From positions 5,287,144-5,351,143 of the forward strand of contig NZ_CP053590.1 of NCBI RefSeq assembly GCF_013365535.1: 64,000 bases of DNA, in the 5' to 3' direction. Below, in pieces: positions 62,788-64,000 of the stretch (the first letter of the stretch is position 1; each line of letters opens with the position of its first letter). This DNA is from Aquimarina sp. TRL1. Its GTDB lineage: Bacteria; Bacteroidota; Bacteroidia; Flavobacteriales; Flavobacteriaceae. The translations under genes and the position numbers were made by a program. Below the pieces are notes generated by a model that saw only the letters and a list, made by a program, of their open reading frames with translations, had not been told where the DNA came from and ran no database searches.

Positions 62788-63402
62788 TTGGAAAACAACG
62801 ATACATACAAAACAATTTGCTCTCCTACTGAAGAGGTTCTTTTCAAAGACAAAAACAGTAAATTTTATGGATATGCGTTTCCTCTTTCAAATGAAAATGA
62901 CATAAAACTCCTGCTCGAAAAACTAAAAAAACAACATCACGCTGCCAGACACTGGTGTTATGCATGGCAATTAGGTACAGAAAACAAACGCTATCGCGCT
63001 AATGATGATGGCGAACCATCCAACTCTGCCGGGCAACCTATTTATGGTCAGATACAATCTTTTGATCTCACGAATGTACTTATTGTAGTCGTTCGATATT
63101 TTGGAGGTGTTAAACTGGGAGTCGGTGGATTGATCAATGCTTATAGAACTGCTGCTCAACTCGCTCTCGAAAATGCTGTGATTGAAGAAAAGACAATTAA
63201 TATCGCTTTTGAGATTATATTCGAATACAAAGACATGAATAAAGTCATGCGCATCATTAAAGAGCATCAATTAACTATCACATCCCAAAAACTAGAACTC
63301 AATTGCCGGGTTTTTATTAGTGTAAGAAAAAAAATAGCTCATAAAATAAATGAGCTATTCTCCTCGTTATACGGTATAGAAATTAAACTATTAGACGATT
63401 AA
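62788..63402 (+). CDS. YigZ/IMPACT family protein
   Basis: A 204-aa protein of the UPF0029/IMPACT family. The diagnostic stretch is KKQHHAARHWCYAWQLG, RANDDGEPSNSAGQPIYGQI, followed by NVLIVVVRYFGGVKLGVGGLINAYR. A C-terminal alpha/beta domain of about 65 residues follows. Function unclear; some relatives affect translation control. It starts at TTG 62788 and overlaps the convergent thioesterase gene by 4 bp. Confidence 0.9.
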   Translation: MENNDTYKTICSPTEEVLFKDKNSKFYGYAFPLSNENDIKLLLEKLKKQHHAARHWCYAWQLGTENKRYRANDDGEPSNSAGQPIYGQIQSFDLTNVLIVVVRYFGGVKLGVGGLINAYRTAAQLALENAVIEEKTINIAFEIIFEYKDMNKVMRIIKEHQLTITSQKLELNCRVFISVRKKIAHKINELFSSLYGIEIKLLDD

Positions 63403-63803
63403 GAACATTTCATCTTCTCTAATAAGTAAGGGGGACAGGCGATGGGTTTTCGTGTTTCACTATCCATAAAAGCCAATGTTGTTGATGCAATTGTTAACAA
63501 TTCTTGATTTTCATTATAGATTTCATAATCAAAAATAATTTTAACCGTAGGAATTTTCCTTAACTTTGTTTTGATAACTAACTGATCGTCAAAGTATGCA
63601 GATTTCTTATATTTAATATCTAAGGAAATAACTGGCATCATGATGCCACTTTCTTCCATAGCCCTATATGAAGTTCCTGTAGCTGATAACCAATCAACTC
63701 TGGCTACTTCAATATATTTAATATAATTAGAATGGTGAACAACACCCATTTGATCTGTTTCTGCGTATCGTACCTTTAGTAAAGTTTCTGTGATAAGTGA
63801 CAT
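63399..63803 (-). CDS. Acyl-CoA thioesterase, YbgC type
   Basis: A 134-aa hotdog-fold thioesterase. The motif VRYAETDQMGVVHHSNYIKYIEVARVDWL near residues 10-38 is typical of YbgC/FadM-like enzymes, with the catalytic Asp in TDQMG. It hydrolyses acyl-CoA thioesters in the cytoplasm; the preferred chain is unknown. In flavobacteria such a gene is often found near dnaA, but dnaA is not in this window. It is the second hotdog thioesterase of the window. Confidence 0.85.
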   Translation of the reverse strand: MSLITETLLKVRYAETDQMGVVHHSNYIKYIEVARVDWLSATGTSYRAMEESGIMMPVISLDIKYKKSAYFDDQLVIKTKLRKIPTVKIIFDYEIYNENQELLTIASTTLAFMDSETRKPIACPPYLLEKMKCS

Positions 63804-64000
63804 AAAAAATAGTTAAAATGTAAACAACGATAATGTTGAAATTTGCGAATTATGCGAAAAAAATATTTAAAATTCAACACTCGATTCGTTTTTTTTTTAC
63901 ATTTTTTGTTCACATATTTGTCAAACAAAAGAAGAAGGGGTTTATTAAATATTTTCTCATTTAACGACCTAGTAAAAAAACAGAAAACCAGACCTTTAGA
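63804..64000. other. Intergenic region at the right edge
   Basis: About 200 bp of AT-rich DNA with no gene. A minus-strand near-match to the -7 box (TATCGTTG, 63825-63832) could drive the thioesterase gene. One TTGTTCACA at about 63906-63914 is a weak match to a DnaA box. Confidence 0.3.

Overview
The window looks like a chromosomal segment of a Flavobacteriaceae bacterium (Bacteroidota); I cannot fix the genus. The DNA is AT-rich. Several genes are preceded by the Bacteroidota -7 promoter motif TAnnTTTG. The core contains families typical of flavobacteria: DUF4835, DUF6913, DUF6503, an RprXY-like two-component pair, the atypical omega subunit next to BamD and CoaBC, and the YbbR-CoaE pair.

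Left core, 1-19.3 kb: a TetR regulator and a thioesterase share a duplicated operator. They are followed by two lipoprotein enzymes, DUF6503 and DUF3887 proteins, SmpB and Pcm. A co-directional run then follows: a Gfo/Idh/MocA oxidoreductase, 3-hydroxybutyryl-CoA dehydrogenase, an M23 peptidase, a DUF1015 protein, the YggS PLP protein, an exonuclease/GIY-YIG fusion, a K+ channel and MiaA. A minus-strand block holds the response regulator, histidine kinase, CoaE, YbbR protein and a glycosyltransferase.

Accessory region, about 19.6-42.5 kb: this is the striking part. It is an integron-type gene-cassette array. More than 20 short units, almost all on the plus strand, are separated by attC-like sites of 43-196 bp (one 29-bp site is truncated) that begin with a ..AAC box and end at a GTTRRRY-like junction. 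In nearly every unit the first 7-10 bases after the junction are the reverse complement of the left end of that same unit's attC. This is the signature of cassettes that were once circular. At the left end lie the C-terminal remnant of a tyrosine recombinase and a perfect 22-bp palindrome, 7 bp from the first junction. No intact integrase is visible, so the array resembles a CALIN or a decayed chromosomal integron. Cargo includes an EEP-family nuclease with an overlapping partner, two HEPN-like proteins, two GIY-YIG-like proteins, a DUF3885 cassette present twice (762 bp with no difference seen), an S41 peptidase lipoprotein, an adenylate-kinase-like protein without a P-loop, a beta-helix protein, a TPM gene broken by one stop codon, a tRNA-like RNA element and many orphans. 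One gene resembling clostridial P47/TULIP proteins lies antiparallel inside the array.

Right core, 42.6-64 kb: a conserved hypothetical gene and a CDF metal transporter are followed by a long minus-strand housekeeping block: fabI, recN, DUF4835, coaBC, omega, bamD, a Kir-type channel, dapA, DUF6913, an SF1 helicase, ligA, a LOG-family protein, prmC and a GNAT. A plus-strand run (LEA-like lipoprotein, ribD, HAD, EamA, YigZ) converges on a YbgC-type thioesterase.
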